Origin: Marvinbryantia sp.
GTDB taxonomy: Bacteria; Bacillota; Clostridia; Lachnospirales; Lachnospiraceae
Reading direction: 5' to 3'
Assembly: GCA_016297895.1 (NCBI GenBank)
Contig: JAEDFS010000067.1
Span: forward strand, 1 to 8,544
Length of the DNA stretch: 8,544 bases
This document shows, piece after piece, positions 1-5,567 of this stretch (the first letter of the stretch is position 1; each line of letters opens with the position of its first letter). Under the pieces are notes generated by a model. It saw only the letters and a list, made by a program, of their open reading frames with translations, was not told where the DNA came from and searched no databases. A program made the translations under genes and the position numbers.

Positions 1-2
1 GT

Positions 3-104
3 GCTCCAACACCGATTACTACATATGCATTGTTCTGCGATGGAGAATATATAACAAATGAGCAGATGAACGATAAGAGATTTCTTAAACTAATATCACA
101 ATAA
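3..104 (+). CDS. C-terminal end of a probable YoaP-like GNAT acetyltransferase (partial, 5' end outside window)
   Basis: Reading frame 3 is open from the window edge for 33 codons and stops with TAA at 102-104. The visible residues begin APTPITTYALFCDG and end with KLISQ. The pattern of an Ala-Pro pair, an aromatic-rich beta strand, an 'F..GEYITNEQM' stretch and a final 'FLKLI' resembles, from memory, the C-terminal YoaP domain that follows a GNAT acetyltransferase domain in many Firmicutes. The other two forward frames stop sooner and give no protein-like sequence. No catalytic region is visible, so the family assignment is tentative; only the existence of a gene end here is reasonably likely. 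Confidence 0.5.
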   Translation, partial: APTPITTYALFCDGEYITNEQMNDKRFLKLISQ

Positions 105-146
105 GTTTTGAATCTATAAAATTGACACAAATAGCTAATGAAATGG

Positions 147-169
147 ACTATCCGCGTGGCGGTAGTTTT
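147..169 (+). promoter_or_regulatory. Small GC-rich hairpin: weak terminator or operator
   Basis: ACTA (147-150) and CCGC (152-155) pair with GCGG (159-162) and TAGT (163-166), with one bulged T at 151 and a three-base GTG loop. T residues follow at 166-169. It lies 43 bases after the stop of the upstream partial gene, so it could be a weak rho-independent terminator. It also lies only 16 bases before the next start codon, leaving almost no room for a promoter, so it may instead be an operator or leader hairpin. A TTGACA hexamer occurs at 122-127, but I find no good -10 hexamer at 16-18 bases from it. Confidence 0.35.
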
Positions 170-185
170 GATAGTATAAGGACTT

Positions 186-1067
186 ATGAAAATAGAAAGA
201 ATAGAGACTGAGAGACTGATTCTCAGAAAATTTAAAGAACAGGATCTGCAGGATTTGTATGAATATCTTTCAGATGACGAGGCAGTGGTTTTTGAACCAT
301 ATGAGTCGATGAATTATGAAGAAGTGCAGAATTGTCTGGCTAAGAGGATGGAATCCGATGAGTTTCTGGCTGTTGAAGAGAAGATGGGAGGCAAGATGAT
401 CGGAAACATTTATATCGGGGATCGATATGCGGAATCTGTGGAAATCGGATATATGTTTAACAGAAAGTTCTGGAAAAAAGGATATGCGTATGAAGCCTGC
501 AGCCGTGTATGCGAGTATGTTTTCCAACAGGGAGTGCACCGGATCGAGGCAAATTGCGATCCTCTCAATGAGGCTTCCTGGAAACTTCTGGAGCGTCTTG
601 GATTCCTTCGGGAAGGCTGCCTGCAGAAGGACAATTATTTCCGAAAGGATGAAAAGGGCAGACCTGTCTGGAAAGATACTTATATTTATTCAAAGTTGAA
701 CACACCTGTAGGAAGAGACTGTTCAGAAATCCGAGAACTGGAAATAAAGATGTGGGAAGCTGCAAAAAAGAGAGATAAAAAAGCATTTTTAAAGCTTGTT
801 TCCGAAGATGCAGTTATGGTCTGCGGAGGATTTCGATGTACAGGAGCAGAATATGCCCGGATCATAGAGGAGTTTGACTGTAAGGAATACAGGATTTCCG
901 ATTTTGAAGTAGTTGCCCGGGATTCGGAGTTTATTCAGGTACATTATCAGATCACAACATCCGTGAATGAGGAAGCAAACCAGGATCTGGCAGGGACTTT
1001 TCATATCACCACTACCTGGAAAAGATATGGCGAAGAGTTCAAAGTTGTATTCAATATGGACAGATAA
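186..1067 (+). CDS. GNAT acetyltransferase (RimJ/RimL type) fused to a SnoaL/NTF2-like domain
   Basis: A 293-residue protein with two parts. Residues 1-172 form a GNAT domain of the RimJ/RimL class, which transfers acetyl from acetyl-CoA to an amine, often a protein N-terminus or small molecule. Visible marks are the opening ETERLILR (7-14), the acetyl-CoA loop with K98-G99-Y100-A101, and the C-terminal signature N128-x-x-S131 ending in LGF (138-140). Residues about 179-293 read as a separate alpha+beta domain of the SnoaL/DUF4440 kind: a helix (EIKMWEAAKKRDKKAFLKLV) followed by strands 'DAVMVCGG' and 'IQVHYQITTSV', and the end 'TTTWKRYGEEFKVVFNMD'. GNAT enzymes of this class are usually about 170-190 residues, so the second domain is an addition. 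The start is chosen because it fits the usual N-terminus; the Shine-Dalgarno AAGGA (178-182) is only three bases from the ATG and is weak. Cytoplasmic; the substrate cannot be read from sequence. Confidence 0.85.
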   Translation: MKIERIETERLILRKFKEQDLQDLYEYLSDDEAVVFEPYESMNYEEVQNCLAKRMESDEFLAVEEKMGGKMIGNIYIGDRYAESVEIGYMFNRKFWKKGYAYEACSRVCEYVFQQGVHRIEANCDPLNEASWKLLERLGFLREGCLQKDNYFRKDEKGRPVWKDTYIYSKLNTPVGRDCSEIRELEIKMWEAAKKRDKKAFLKLVSEDAVMVCGGFRCTGAEYARIIEEFDCKEYRISDFEVVARDSEFIQVHYQITTSVNEEANQDLAGTFHITTTWKRYGEEFKVVFNMDR

Positions 1068-1104
1068 AAGGGAAGTTAAGAACCTGTCTGCAGATTGTCT
1101 GTCA

Positions 1105-2406
1105 TTATTTATCAAAGAATGCCTTTACAAATTTTCCCAGTGCCACCTGGTCTTTCACTCCCGCCATTTCACAGGCGGAATGCATGGCCAGAAGGCCAAC
1201 GCCAAGGTCAGCGGTTCTCATTGGTAAATGAGAAGAGATGATGGAAGCAATCGTTCCGCCTCCTCTGGTGTTGGAACGTTTGACAAATCTCTGGTAAGGA
1301 ATGTCTTCTCTGTCGCAAAGATCCATGAGGGCACCCAGAATTTCCGGATCCCATGCGTAGGTCTGATTGCTTGCGGTTTTTAAGACAAATCCCTGATTGA
1401 TTACCGGATAATTGGTTATGTCCTGCGTACCGGGATGATTTGGATGATAAGCATGAGCCACATCCACAGAAAGCATCAGGCCATCCGAGATGTCAGCCAT
1501 GCAGTCTATCGTATTTTTGCCGAAGGACTGCCAGATTTTTCCGATGATCACAGAAGCAAGGGCAGAGTCGGCTCCCTGTTTGCTCAAGCTTCCCACTTCC
1601 TCATTGTCAAAAAGACACACCATATTGACACGGTCAGCATTGCTGCTTTCAATAAGGCCGTGTATCAGTGCGCTGACGGAGGTGATATCGTCAAGGCGCG
1701 GAGAGGAGATAAATTCTTCCGTGATGCCAACCAGTTTTGGCTGGTCCATGGAATAAATACAAAGATCATAGTCCAGAATATCCGATGCATTTACTCCTAG
1801 CTCTTTGGAAAGAAGCTGTAAGATCGTCGTGTTCTTATTAAGCGCTCCCTGAAGCGTACCAATAAGCGGCAGTAGTTCCTTCTGGTTGTCAATGGGAGCA
1901 CCTTTGTCGTTCACATTGCGGTTCATATGAATGGCGAGGTTCGGCAAATACAGCACCGGTGCTTTGAAGTCCAGAAGGTGGCTTACCGGTTTGTCATAGC
2001 GCTTCCCTCTTGTAACAATCTTACCGGAAAGAGAAAGCGGACGATCAAAAAAGGTATTTAAAATAGGTCCGCCATATACTTCTGTGTTGAGCTGCATATA
2101 GCCGTGGGAAAAGATTTCCGGGTTGGGTTTTACCTTCAATGCAGGAAAATCTGTATGAGCTCCACCGATACGGATTCCGTTGGAAAGATTACAGTCGCTG
2201 CCTATGGTAAATGCATAGAGCGTAGTGTCAAAGGGAACACAGAAATAGCGTCCTCCCTTCTCTAATTTCCAGGTATCTTTGAAAGAAAGCTCCTGAAAAC
2301 CTGCCATTTTCAGAATCTGTCTGGAGTGGTCTACCACGTGAAAAGAAGAGGTGCCTGCCTTTAAATAATCAAAAAGCTGTTGTATTTCATTTGGTAAATG
2401 GCTCAT
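1105..2406 (-). CDS. apeB: M18 family zinc aminopeptidase (aspartyl aminopeptidase-like)
   Basis: A 433-residue cytosolic metallo-aminopeptidase that removes N-terminal residues from peptides; the family prefers acidic ones. From this start, the two-metal site is readable in order: H84 and D86 in GAHTD; D239, the probable bridging Asp, in SPRLDD; the Glu pair E269-E270 in FDNEEVGS; D315 in VDVAHA; and H409 in AMHSACE. The substrate-side motif YGGPILNTFFDRPLSLSG is also present. The length matches the bacterial ApeB group (about 430). The frame is open 20 codons further upstream to an ATG at 2466, but that ATG has no ribosome binding site and a TATAAT hexamer (2445-2440) lies between the two ATGs. 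The ATG at 2406 has AAAGGA ten bases upstream, so it is preferred. It is transcribed alone, convergent with the GNAT gene and divergent from the AAC(3) homologue. The gene symbol rests on family resemblance only. Confidence 0.92.
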   Translation of the reverse strand: MSHLPNEIQQLFDYLKAGTSSFHVVDHSRQILKMAGFQELSFKDTWKLEKGGRYFCVPFDTTLYAFTIGSDCNLSNGIRIGGAHTDFPALKVKPNPEIFSHGYMQLNTEVYGGPILNTFFDRPLSLSGKIVTRGKRYDKPVSHLLDFKAPVLYLPNLAIHMNRNVNDKGAPIDNQKELLPLIGTLQGALNKNTTILQLLSKELGVNASDILDYDLCIYSMDQPKLVGITEEFISSPRLDDITSVSALIHGLIESSNADRVNMVCLFDNEEVGSLSKQGADSALASVIIGKIWQSFGKNTIDCMADISDGLMLSVDVAHAYHPNHPGTQDITNYPVINQGFVLKTASNQTYAWDPEILGALMDLCDREDIPYQRFVKRSNTRGGGTIASIISSHLPMRTADLGVGLLAMHSACEMAGVKDQVALGKFVKAFFDK

Positions 2407-2439
2407 TTCTTGCAATTCCTTTAATTCGCATTTTTTTCT

Positions 2440-2471
2440 ATTATAATAATCAATTCCTGTTTTCATTTCAA
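2440..2471 (-). promoter_or_regulatory. Promoter of the M18 aminopeptidase gene
   Basis: On the minus strand a perfect -10 hexamer TATAAT lies at 2445-2440. A TTGAAA -35-like hexamer at 2471-2466 is 20 bases away, which is longer than ideal; ATGAAA at 2466-2461 gives a spacer of 15. Transcription would start near 2433, leaving a leader of about 27 bases to the ATG at 2406. The -10 is convincing, the -35 less so. Confidence 0.6.
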
Positions 2472-2501
2472 GATTTTCAGGTAGTTATTTTTCACAATGT
2501 T

Positions 2502-2510
2502 TGCTAATAT
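2502..2510 (+). promoter_or_regulatory. Possible extended -10 promoter of the AAC(3)/SnoaL unit
   Basis: TG at 2502-2503, one base, then TAATAT at 2505-2510 forms an extended -10 pattern. No good -35 is seen at the expected distance. It would give a leader of about 48 bases ending in the ribosome binding site GGAGG (2552-2556), eight bases before the GTG start. The divergent region 2472-2564 shows nothing better. Confidence 0.35.
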
Positions 2511-2564
2511 ACAGGTAAAGAATTACGATGGGGAAAGAATCTTGAATGTTTGGAGGTATAGATA

Positions 2565-3350
2565 GTGCAGGTAGTAACAAAAGAAACCATTGTGAAAGAA
2601 TTAAAAACAATCGGATTAGAAAAAGACGATGTGATTATGGTTCACACGTCGTTGAAGAGTATGGGATATGTATGTGGTGGAGCGCAAGCTGTCATAGAAG
2701 CATTGATAGAGATTGTTGGTGAAAATGGAACGATCATGATGCCAGCACAATCCTGGAAGAATCTTGATCCGGAAGAAGGGGTTCATTGGGATGCAGATGA
2801 ATCGGATTGGCAATTAATTCGAGAGCATTGGCCTGCATATGATAAAAGAATTACGCCCACAAATACAATGGGAGCCGTGGCAGAGATGTTTCGTACATGG
2901 CCAGGCAGCATTCGAAGCGATCATCCCGCAAGATCCGTATGTGCATGGGGAAAATATGCGGCATACCTTACCGAAAATCATGACTTATCCAATATTTTTG
3001 GCGAAGGCTCTCCAATTGCAAAATTGTATGAATTAAATGGGAAAGTGCTCCTGTTAGGTGTTGGATATGACAAGAATACATCTATCCATTTGGCTGATGT
3101 CAGGGCCAACTATCCCGGGAAACACCATTTCCTGGAACACAGTGCTGTTTTAGAAAATGGGGTCAGGGTCTGGAAGGAATACAGTACACTGTTTGTGGAT
3201 GGTGAGGATTTTGAAGAAATAGGGAAGGATTTTGAAAAGGAAAACCCTGTTGCTTGTGGGAAAATTGGAAATGCTGTTATTAGACTGATGAATCAACGAG
3301 ATATTGTAGACTATTCTGTCAAATGGATGGAGCAAAATCGAAAATCGTGA
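2565..3350 (+). CDS. AAC(3)-family aminoglycoside N3'-acetyltransferase homologue (YokD-like)
   Basis: A 261-residue cytosolic acetyl-CoA-dependent N-acetyltransferase of the Antibiotic_NAT fold, unrelated to GNAT enzymes. Family marks in order: H27-T28-S29-L30-K-S-M-G, matching the family's HSSL-like loop; a Gly-Gly-Ala turn (38-40); MMPAQSW (58-64); the H120-P121 pair in SDHPARSV; GEGSP (146-150) followed by IAKLYELNGKVLLLGVGYD; and N171-T172-S-I-H175-L-A-D178, carrying the His thought to act in catalysis, with Asp where many members have Glu. Full length for the family (about 260-290). The start is GTG, supported by GGAGG eight bases upstream. It heads a likely two-gene unit with the SnoaL-like gene 21 bases downstream. 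Sequence alone does not show that it confers aminoglycoside resistance; many Firmicute members have unknown natural substrates. Confidence 0.9.
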   Translation: MQVVTKETIVKELKTIGLEKDDVIMVHTSLKSMGYVCGGAQAVIEALIEIVGENGTIMMPAQSWKNLDPEEGVHWDADESDWQLIREHWPAYDKRITPTNTMGAVAEMFRTWPGSIRSDHPARSVCAWGKYAAYLTENHDLSNIFGEGSPIAKLYELNGKVLLLGVGYDKNTSIHLADVRANYPGKHHFLEHSAVLENGVRVWKEYSTLFVDGEDFEEIGKDFEKENPVACGKIGNAVIRLMNQRDIVDYSVKWMEQNRKS

Positions 3351-3371
3351 TGGCACAGGAGGAAAAATGAT

Positions 3372-3686
3372 ATGGATATCTGCGAATTTGTACATGATTT
3401 ATCACCAAAGGATATTGTGGTGAAGTTCTTCGAGGAGGGTTACACCAACCGTAATTATGACTTTGTTATGAACTGTGTGTCAGAGAATTACATAGACAAC
3501 AGTCCGGCTGCGGCAAGAGTGCACTTTGAGGGTTTGCATAACGCTGTGGGTAAGAAGATTTGTTTTGAGGCACTGGAAAATTTTAAAGTTGTAGACGGGA
3601 AAATCGTGGAGTCATGGGGGTATTGGCCGGATAAGGATATTGAACAACAGTTGAGACCTAGTCGGGATTTTCTATTCGGCCGATGA
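3372..3686 (+). CDS. Short SnoaL-like (NTF2-fold) protein, probably with an internal deletion
   Basis: A 104-residue protein. Residues 11-45 (SPKDIVVKFFEEGYTNRNYD and on to YIDNSP) match the first helices of SnoaL-like proteins. Residues 60-94 match their last two strands: GKKICFEALENF, then VVDGKIVESWGYWPD and the closing EQQL. SnoaL-like proteins are usually 125-145 residues and carry a second helix plus two central strands between these blocks. Here only about 15 residues link N-S-P (43-45) to G60, so some 40-50 residues seem to be missing in frame. The end RPSRDFLFGR is also unusual for the family. The start has AGGAGG (3357-3362) nine bases upstream; an overlapping ATG at 3367 opens only a short frame. 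It may be a functional short variant or a decaying gene. Probably co-transcribed with the acetyltransferase before it. No active-site assignment is possible. Confidence 0.65.
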   Translation: MDICEFVHDLSPKDIVVKFFEEGYTNRNYDFVMNCVSENYIDNSPAAARVHFEGLHNAVGKKICFEALENFKVVDGKIVESWGYWPDKDIEQQLRPSRDFLFGR

Positions 3687-3766
3687 ACCCGGTTCTTGCC
3701 AGAAATGCAGGAAAAGTGATCCAAATCATTCCTGAAACGAGTGGAGTATGGAACTTTCATATATAC

Positions 3767-3795
3767 TTGACAAATAAACGATCGTTTACTAAAAT
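3767..3795 (+). promoter_or_regulatory. Strong sigma-A type promoter of the TetR gene
   Basis: A perfect -35 TTGACA at 3767-3772 is followed after exactly 17 bases by TAAAAT at 3790-3795 (five of six matches to TATAAT). Transcription should start near 3802, giving a leader of about 55 bases before the TetR start codon. The spacer and the start site are covered by the paired operators. The stretch 3687-3766 upstream of it holds no recognisable feature. Confidence 0.85.
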
Positions 3796-3818
3796 CAATG
3801 TAAACGACCGTTTATTTG
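3771..3818 (+). promoter_or_regulatory. Paired palindromic TetR operator flanking the -10 hexamer
   Basis: Two 14-base sites, TAAACGATCGTTTA (3775-3788, a perfect palindrome) and TAAACGACCGTTTA (3801-3814, the same with one base changed), are spaced 26 bases start to start. The larger arms 3771-3789 and 3800-3818 are also inverted copies of each other over 19 bases with one mismatch. The ten-base centre (3790-3799) contains the -10 hexamer. The first site fills the promoter spacer and the second covers the expected transcription start, a layout that would block RNA polymerase. The TetR-family gene starts 38 bases further on, so it is the natural candidate to bind here. Confidence 0.85.
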
Positions 3819-3856
3819 CGCACAGAGAGATCTTTAATATGTTGGAGGGTTGCAAT

Positions 3857-4483
3857 ATGGGGGATACGAAGGAAAAGATTTTGATGACAGCACTGCAATT
3901 GTTTGCAAGGGATGGCTATGAGGCTGTATCTGTCCGAAATATAGCAGAAGAACTTGGGATGACGAAGGGTGCTCTGTACAGGCATTATAAAAACAAGCGT
4001 GATATTTTTGACAGCATCGTAGACAGAATGATACAGATCGATGCCGGGAGAGCAGAGGAATATCAGATGCCGGCTGAACAGTATGAGAAGATGCCGGAAT
4101 CCTATGAAAATACATCTTTGGAAGATATTCAAAGATTTACCGTGGAGCAGCTGAAGTTCTGGACGGAGGATCGTTTTGCAGTGCTTTTTCGAAGAATGCT
4201 GACGTTGGAACAATATCGAAATGATGAAATAGCAAAGATCTACAGTCAGTGTATTGTGGAAGGACCGGTTTCCTATATGGAAGATCTGTTTCGTGAACTG
4301 ATCAGAAAAGGTGTATTGAAAGAAGGAGATCCAAGGCAGCTTGCGGTAGAATATTATGCGCCTCTTTTCCTTCTCATCCATATGTCTGATAACAAGGAAG
4401 AGAAAGAGGATTATGCGGAAATACTTCGTAATCATACAGAACATTTTATGAAGAGATATGCAGCGGGTTCGGGAGAAATTTAA
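3857..4483 (+). CDS. TetR/AcrR family transcriptional regulator
   Basis: A 208-residue dimeric DNA-binding repressor of the TetR family. The N-terminal part (about 5-51) is the typical three-helix DNA-binding domain: TKEKILMTALQLFARDGYEA, then helix-turn-helix SVRNIAEELGMTKGALYRHY (25-44) and NKRDIF. The C-terminal two-thirds are helical and divergent, as usual for the ligand-binding and dimer domain, so the ligand is not predictable. The frame is open upstream to 3683, but that part crosses the promoter and operators and does not resemble protein. The ATG at 3857 has GGAGGG (3844-3849) seven bases upstream and gives the usual family start. An ATG at 3839 is possible but has no ribosome binding site. 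It is very likely autoregulated through the operators just upstream. The hydrolase gene follows after 33 bases with no visible terminator, so it is probably controlled too. Confidence 0.93.
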   Translation: MGDTKEKILMTALQLFARDGYEAVSVRNIAEELGMTKGALYRHYKNKRDIFDSIVDRMIQIDAGRAEEYQMPAEQYEKMPESYENTSLEDIQRFTVEQLKFWTEDRFAVLFRRMLTLEQYRNDEIAKIYSQCIVEGPVSYMEDLFRELIRKGVLKEGDPRQLAVEYYAPLFLLIHMSDNKEEKEDYAEILRNHTEHFMKRYAAGSGEI

Positions 4484-4516
4484 AAAGATTGCAAAAATAA
4501 ATAAAGGGAGTACTTT

Positions 4517-5473
4517 ATGGCAAAGAGGATGTGGCGGATCAGCCAGCCGCCGGTAGAGACGGAAGGAAAAAGAGGAATGTTTGATCTGGCTTATGGGACA
4601 CAAAGTGAGAAGCAGAAGCTGGATCTCTGGTTTCCGGAAGAAGGAGAGGAACCATTCCCTCTGATTCTCAGCATTCATGGAGGCGGTTTTATCGCCTGCG
4701 ATAAGCGAAACGGGGAAATGATCAAACCGATGCTTGCCGGGTTAAAAAAGGGGTATGCGGTGGCCGGGATCAATTACCGGCTGTCGGATGAGTGCTGTTT
4801 TCCGGAGCAGATCCGGGATATCAGGCGCTGTATCCGTTTTATCAGGGCGCACGCACAGGAATTGCGGATAGATCCGGAACGCATGGTTCTGTGGGGCGGA
4901 AGCGCCGGAGGGTATCTGGCACTGATGGGAGCTCTTTGCGAAAATGAGGAGCTTTTTGATACACCGGACGACGAGAACCGGAAGGTTTCTGCAAGGGTGG
5001 CAGGCTGTGTGGCCTGGTATCCTCTGGTAGATGTCTCTTCTGCAGAGCAGGAGCTGAAGATCAACAGTGTGCTTCATCGGTTTACAGAAGGTCCGTCTAC
5101 AGACGTCAGCGAGGAATATGAGGAGGCACTTCCGGTTCTGGAATCGGATGAGTTTCCGTTTTACGAAGCAAAGGACGGTATAAAGCCCCGGCTTTTGGGT
5201 GCTTATGATGGAACGGGTCGGGAGAAGCTTGCAGACGCAAAGCAGTATCTGCATCCGGATATGCCCCCTGTGTTTATCCAGCATGGAAGCCGGGATGAGA
5301 TAGTGCCGGTACAACAGTCTATTCAGTTTGCACTGAGAGCAGAGGAAATCTGCGGAAAGGGAAGGGTGTCTCTGGAAATTATACCGGAGGCGATCCATTC
5401 TTCCGTTTTATTCGAAACATCAGAAAATATAGAGAAAGTACTTGCATTTATCGAAAAAATAATGCATTATTAG
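4517..5473 (+). CDS. Alpha/beta hydrolase, esterase/lipase type
   Basis: A 318-residue serine hydrolase of the HGGG (hormone-sensitive-lipase or BD-FAE-like) group, expected to hydrolyse short-chain or acyl esters. The oxyanion-hole motif H54-G-G-G-F58 and the nucleophile elbow G127-G-S129-A-G-G are clear. D260 in HGSRDEIVP and H294 in EAIHSS complete the Ser-Asp-His triad at the expected spacing. No signal peptide is visible, so the enzyme is probably cytoplasmic. The start ATG has AAGGGAG (4504-4510) six bases upstream. It lies 33 bases after the TetR gene and most likely shares its operator-controlled promoter, which suggests that the ester substrate, product or a related compound is the inducer (inference). 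A hairpin with a T-tract follows the stop. Confidence 0.9.
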   Translation: MAKRMWRISQPPVETEGKRGMFDLAYGTQSEKQKLDLWFPEEGEEPFPLILSIHGGGFIACDKRNGEMIKPMLAGLKKGYAVAGINYRLSDECCFPEQIRDIRRCIRFIRAHAQELRIDPERMVLWGGSAGGYLALMGALCENEELFDTPDDENRKVSARVAGCVAWYPLVDVSSAEQELKINSVLHRFTEGPSTDVSEEYEEALPVLESDEFPFYEAKDGIKPRLLGAYDGTGREKLADAKQYLHPDMPPVFIQHGSRDEIVPVQQSIQFALRAEEICGKGRVSLEIIPEAIHSSVLFETSENIEKVLAFIEKIMHY

Positions 5474-5482
5474 AATAGTGAT

Positions 5483-5537
5483 TACAACAGCAGAAACAGC
5501 GTCATCGGTAGGAAAGATGGACGCTTTTTCTGTTGTA
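5483..5537 (+). terminator. Hairpin with T-tract after the hydrolase gene (terminator or attenuator)
   Basis: AGCGTC (5498-5503) pairs with GACGCT (5520-5525), and the stem continues inward as ATC (5504-5506) with GAT (5516-5518) around a single bulged G, leaving a nine-base loop. Five T residues follow (5525-5529). Outer pairing is also possible: CAGAAA (5491-5496) with TTTCTG (5527-5532), and TACAA (5483-5487) with TTGTA (5533-5537) around a three-base bulge. It sits ten bases after the hydrolase stop and 30 bases before the next start codon. It fits a rho-independent terminator, but no promoter is evident between it and the next gene, so readthrough or attenuation is possible. Confidence 0.65.
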
Positions 5538-5567
5538 GAGGCATAGAAAATCAGATGGAGGGACAGC

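Noticed and set aside
1068..1104. Possible bidirectional terminator in the convergent gap
   Set aside because: Only short CTGTCTG repeats and a TCTGCAGA palindrome are present; no stable stem followed by a T-tract is visible.
1435..1800. Plus-strand frames opposite the M18 gene
   Set aside because: They are antisense to the metal-site region of the aminopeptidase and lack start signals.
3367..3423. Alternative ATG at 3367 after the AGGAGG
   Set aside because: Its frame stops after a few codons; the ATG at 3372 opens the SnoaL-like frame at proper spacing.
3683..3856. Upstream extension of the TetR frame by 58 codons
   Set aside because: It would translate through the promoter and both operators, has no ribosome binding site of its own and is not protein-like; the ATG at 3857 has a good site.
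3812..4678. A 288-codon minus-strand frame opposite the TetR gene and the start of the hydrolase
   Set aside because: It lies opposite well-supported genes, and its Phe/Ile/His-rich translation is what the complement of coding sequence gives.
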